The notes under the pieces are model-generated. The model worked only from the letters and a program-made list of their open reading frames with translations. It did not search any database and had not been told where the DNA came from. From positions 1 through 7,966 of the forward strand of contig SKUL01000285.1 in the NCBI GenBank assembly GCA_007129985.1: 7,966 nucleotides of DNA. The letters are read 5' to 3'. Below are positions 5,076-7,966 of this stretch, one piece after another (position 1 is the stretch's first letter; each line of letters begins with the position of its first letter). The position numbers and the translations under genes are program-made. The DNA is from Flavobacteriales bacterium. Its GTDB lineage: Bacteria > Bacteroidota > Bacteroidia > Flavobacteriales_D > SKUL01.

Positions 5076-7966
5076 ATGAATTCAAATCGACTCTTAGCCA
5101 CACTGGCATTCCTTACCCTCTTTGTTTCTTTTTCATTTTCGCAACAGTCTGAAATTTCATCGTTTGTGCCCGGAGAGCTGCTCGTGCAGGTTCGGGTGGA
5201 CAGCGATTTGCGCAGTGTTGTGACGGATTTGGAGCGCGTAGATGGCGTTACCTCCGGTGCGGCCATTGGTGCATTGATTTCACCTCCAGTAAGAATCTGG
5301 ACGCTGAAATTTGATCAGTTGAGCATGGATCCCTATCGCATGCTGGATGCTGTAAAACGTCATCCGGCTGTAGAGGAAGCCCAGTTCAATCACTATGTTT
5401 TCATGCGAGAAACTATTCCCAATGACCCTCAGTTTGGGCAGCAATGGCATCACAAAAACACTGGTCAAACAGGCGGAACACCCGGTGCCGATATACGCAC
5501 AACTGAGGCGTGGAATATTACCACAGGTGGTCAAACCACACAAAATGATGACATTGTGGTATGCATCATTGAAGGTGCCAATATGAACCATCCCGATCTG
5601 CAGGCCAATCACTGGGTGAATACAGGTGAAATTCCCGGAAACGGAATCGACGATGATGGTAATGGATATGTGGATGACTACAACGGTTGGAATCCAAGCC
5701 AAAACAACGATAATGTACTGAGCGGAAATCACGGTACCTCTGTAGCTGGTATGATTGGAGCAGTAGGCGATAACGACCTCGGAGTAGCGGGCGCCAACTG
5801 GAATGTGAAAATGATGGTGGTAACCGTAGGCTCTCTAACTGAATCAAATGTAATTGCTTCCTACACCTATCCGCTTGTTATGCGACAGCTCTATAATAAT
5901 ACCAATGGGGCGGAAGGAGCGTTTGTGGTCGCTACGAATGCGAGTTGGGGTATAGACAATGCCAACCCTGATAACTACCCTTTGTGGTGTGGATTTTACG
6001 ACACACTTGGCGAGGAAGGAATTCTGAACTGTGGTGCAACAGCCAACAACAACGTGAACATTGATGTAAATGGAGACATGCCAACTGGGTGTTCTAGCCC
6101 ATACATGGTGAGTGTAACGGCTACCAACCACAACGATGTCCGAACCTTTTCAGGCTACGGTGTCAACAGTATTAACGTTGCTGCTCCGGGGCAGAATGTT
6201 CGAACCACCTCAGGAAGCAACACCTATACAACCACAAGTGGAACATCTTTTGCCAGTCCGCTTACGGCTGGGGTAATTGCTTTGCTTTATTCTGTTCCAT
6301 GCGAATCTTTCACAGCTCTCGTGAAAGCCGATCCTCAGGCAGCGGCAGATTTGGTGCGCGAGGCATTGTATGATGGCGTAGATGTAAAGTCTAATTTGAT
6401 CAATGAGGTATCCACAGGAGGTCGGATCAATGCAATGAACAGTCTTCAGATTCTGCTGGATAACTGCAATGACGACCCTTGTCGCCCCAACCTTGAAGCA
6501 TCCGTAACCGAAGACTGTCAGTCGGCATCTTTTGAGATCACCTTGACCATTGCCGACAATGAAGAAACAGGACAGTACAATGTGCTGGCTTCTGTAAACG
6601 GCGGGAATCCAACCACCGTGCTCAGCAATCAACCCGAAGGTACGTACACATTTGGTAATTACAATTTGGGCGATGTGGTTGATATTACCGTAGAGTTTAT
6701 CGGTAATGCCGACTGCAACAATTTCATCAGTGGTATAACCTCCGGTACCCTGATACAGGGCTGCACCGATCCCTCAGCCTGTAACTACAACCCCGATGCA
6801 GTCTGTGACGACGGCAGCTGTCAGCAGGAACCCGGATGGTATGTGGATGCCGATGGCGATGGGTATGGCGATATGAACGACACTAATCCACTTTGTGAGA
6901 ATCCTTGTGATGGCGAGTACGTCATCAACATAAACAGCAATGGATGGCTTGATGAGGTAACGTGGACATTCAGCGACAACAGTGGAGCCGTTATTCTGCA
7001 AGGAGGCCCATACGGTGGCACAGGTGGAGGCGGAAACTTTACTGCATCCGTTGCATCCGGCAACGGGCCTTTCAGCTTTTTCATCGAAACACAAGGCCAG
7101 TTCAATGACAATACACCCAATTGGTCCGTGTCAACAGGAACAGGTTTGGTGCTGGCATTTGGAACTGCCTCTGGAGGTACAACCTTCACACAAGGCAATA
7201 TTAATTGCTCATATGCAAACAATAATACAGACTGTGATGACAGTGATCCGAACGTGAATCCCGGAATGGATGAGATTTCCTGCAACGGTATTGACGACAA
7301 CTGCAGCGGGGTAATTGATGACGATGACATTTTTGGATGTACCAACCCAACTGCTTGCAACTACAACCCCAACGCTACCTGCGACGACGGCTCCTGCGAT
7401 GGAGACTGTGTAGAAGATTGCAACGGAGTGTTGGGAGGTACAGCTTTTATTGACCAGTGCGGAACCTGCGTGGGTGGAGATACGGGTATAGAAGCCTGTG
7501 TTCAGGATTGCAATAACGATTGGGGAGGCTCTGCATTCCTCGATCAATGTGGAAATTGTGTTAGCGGGAATACCGGTCAGGTTCCTTGCGTGCAGGACTG
7601 TAACAACGAATGGGGCGGAACAGCCTTTGTAGACAATTGCGGTGTTTGCGCAGGCGGAAGCACCGGAATTGAGCCTTGTTCGGCAGACTGTAACGGAGAT
7701 TTTGGAGGCACGGCTTTTATTGATGGCTGTGGAACCTGTGTGGGAGGAAATACAGGTCTTGAGCCGTGTCCTGAAGATTGCAACGGCGTTCCTGGTGGAT
7801 CTGCTTTTGTGGATAATTGCGGTAACTGTGTAGGAGGAAACACGGGCAATCAACCCTGTGTACAAGACTGCCACGGCGATTTTGGCGGAACAGCATTTAT
7901 TGACGAGTGCAACAATTGTGTTGGAGGAAATACCGGTGTAAATCCATCCTCGGGTTGCACAAACCC
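5076..7966 (+). CDS. Secreted subtilisin-like (S8) protease with cysteine-rich repeats, C-terminus beyond window
   Basis: Exported serine-protease-family protein, 963 residues visible. Residues 1-22 are a signal peptide. About 30-108 resemble an I9-type prodomain (VPGELLVQVR start). The S8 domain spans about 138-460, with the His motif GNHGTSVAGM (H219) and the Ser motif GTSFASP (S391); N324 in the ATANNN run is the likely oxyanion residue. At the Asp site it reads CIIEGANMNHPDL (163-175), so the catalytic Asp is missing and E166 is the nearest acid. GNGIDDDGNGYVDD (188-201) is a probable calcium loop. Then come an Ig-like stretch (about 464-561), a GCTDPSACNYNP module (562-582), DADGDGYGD (591-599), a beta-rich domain (about 611-717), a MopE-type motif (718-751), a second GCT module (754-774) and six 30-residue Cys repeats from 781. 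The architecture points to type IX secretion, but any sorting domain is outside the window. No good promoter was found; TTG 5026-5028 with TATCGGGC 5049-5056 is a weak candidate. Confidence 0.93.
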   Translation, partial: MNSNRLLATLAFLTLFVSFSFSQQSEISSFVPGELLVQVRVDSDLRSVVTDLERVDGVTSGAAIGALISPPVRIWTLKFDQLSMDPYRMLDAVKRHPAVEEAQFNHYVFMRETIPNDPQFGQQWHHKNTGQTGGTPGADIRTTEAWNITTGGQTTQNDDIVVCIIEGANMNHPDLQANHWVNTGEIPGNGIDDDGNGYVDDYNGWNPSQNNDNVLSGNHGTSVAGMIGAVGDNDLGVAGANWNVKMMVVTVGSLTESNVIASYTYPLVMRQLYNNTNGAEGAFVVATNASWGIDNANPDNYPLWCGFYDTLGEEGILNCGATANNNVNIDVNGDMPTGCSSPYMVSVTATNHNDVRTFSGYGVNSINVAAPGQNVRTTSGSNTYTTTSGTSFASPLTAGVIALLYSVPCESFTALVKADPQAAADLVREALYDGVDVKSNLINEVSTGGRINAMNSLQILLDNCNDDPCRPNLEASVTEDCQSASFEITLTIADNEETGQYNVLASVNGGNPTTVLSNQPEGTYTFGNYNLGDVVDITVEFIGNADCNNFISGITSGTLIQGCTDPSACNYNPDAVCDDGSCQQEPGWYVDADGDGYGDMNDTNPLCENPCDGEYVININSNGWLDEVTWTFSDNSGAVILQGGPYGGTGGGGNFTASVASGNGPFSFFIETQGQFNDNTPNWSVSTGTGLVLAFGTASGGTTFTQGNINCSYANNNTDCDDSDPNVNPGMDEISCNGIDDNCSGVIDDDDIFGCTNPTACNYNPNATCDDGSCDGDCVEDCNGVLGGTAFIDQCGTCVGGDTGIEACVQDCNNDWGGSAFLDQCGNCVSGNTGQVPCVQDCNNEWGGTAFVDNCGVCAGGSTGIEPCSADCNGDFGGTAFIDGCGTCVGGNTGLEPCPEDCNGVPGGSAFVDNCGNCVGGNTGNQPCVQDCHGDFGGTAFIDECNNCVGGNTGVNPSSGCTN
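6759..6821 (+). repeat. GCTxPxACNYNP cysteine module, copy 1
   Basis: Residues 562-582 of the protease: GCTDPSACNYNP, then a CDDGSC ending. There are four cysteines in 21 residues. The same module recurs at 7335-7397 and seems to start again at 7953 (GCTNP). Similar modules are common in secreted Bacteroidota proteins (recalled, not searched). Its function is unknown; it is probably a small disulfide-bonded or metal-binding spacer. Confidence 0.8.
7227..7328 (+). other. MopE-type metal-binding motif (protein domain within the protease)
   Basis: Residues 718-751 read TDCDDSDPNVNPGMDE, followed by CNGIDDNCSGVIDDDD. This is the acidic two-part pattern (DCDD.DP.v.Pg..E.C.g.DdnC.g..D) named for the copper protein MopE and widespread in secreted proteins. 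The many Asp residues suggest calcium binding as readily as copper. It sits directly before the second GCT module. Confidence 0.75.
7335..7397 (+). repeat. GCTxPxACNYNP cysteine module, copy 2
   Basis: Residues 754-774 of the protease: GCTNPTACNYNP, then a CDDGSC ending. It matches copy 1 (6759-6821) at 17 of 21 residues, with all four cysteines aligned. It is followed at once by the 30-residue repeat array. Confidence 0.8.
7416..7966 (+). repeat. Six tandem 90-bp (30-residue) cysteine repeats in the protease
   Basis: In-frame units begin at 7416, 7506, 7596, 7686, 7776 and 7866. Each opens with DCN or DCH, continues with GGxAFxD at positions 7-13, then CxxC at 15-18, GGxTG or SGNTG near 20-24, and a Cys at 28. 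Units 1-5 keep all four cysteines. Unit 6 loses Cys28, reading VNPSSGC, and runs into GCTNP, apparently a third GCT module cut by the window edge. The units differ at many third codon positions, so the expansion is not very recent. A repeat-stalk or surface-spacer role is likely. Confidence 0.9.

Noticed and set aside
7209..7874. A 221-codon minus-strand frame with repeated sequence
   Set aside because: Its repetitiveness only mirrors the cysteine repeats of the protease on the plus strand.
7416..7955. Evenly spaced repeats that could suggest a CRISPR array
   Set aside because: The 90-bp units are contiguous, in frame and coding, with no separate spacers and with changes concentrated at third codon positions.

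Overview
The window looks like Bacteroidota, probably Flavobacteriales and perhaps related to Cryomorphaceae. No taxonomic search was possible. The grounds are a TonB-dependent receptor with an EVVVSS-type N-terminus, starts without Shine-Dalgarno sequences, a TAnnTTTG-like promoter box, and a very large secreted protease. That protease carries GCTxPxACNYNP modules and cysteine-rich tandem repeats of the kind seen in type IX-secreted Bacteroidota proteins.

Layout: (1) 1-1721, minus strand: an outer-membrane TonB-dependent receptor whose C-terminus lies beyond the left edge. (2) 1722-1818: a 97-bp divergent promoter region. (3) 1819-2859, plus strand: an arginase/agmatinase-superfamily ureohydrolase with all metal ligands intact and an extended N-terminus resembling the guanidine-hydrolase-like branch. 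(4) 2860-3031: an intergenic region with four 11-bp direct repeats (TTAACA-like), resembling a Pho box. (5) 3032-3811 and 3817-4950, plus strand, 5 bp apart: a two-gene membrane operon. The first protein has the six-helix, two-loop plan of aquaporins without NPA motifs. The second is a divergent PiT-type (inorganic phosphate transporter) permease with four recognisable signature motifs, two per half. (6) 4951-5075: intergenic, with a terminator-like hairpin. (7) 5076 to the right edge, plus strand: a secreted subtilisin-like (S8) protease, 963 residues visible. It has a non-canonical catalytic-Asp motif, a MopE-type motif and at least six 30-residue cysteine repeats. Its C-terminus is cut off.

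The most interesting part is 2889-4950. A Pho-box-like repeat array precedes an operon joining a PiT-like permease to an apparently NPA-less aquaporin-fold protein. This suggests, without proving, a phosphate- or oxyanion-responsive transport module. The ureohydrolase and the divergent receptor could be co-regulated from the short region they share. No tRNA, rRNA, CRISPR array, insertion sequence or phage gene was seen. The only stretches without genes are the short intergenic regions, all under 180 bp.
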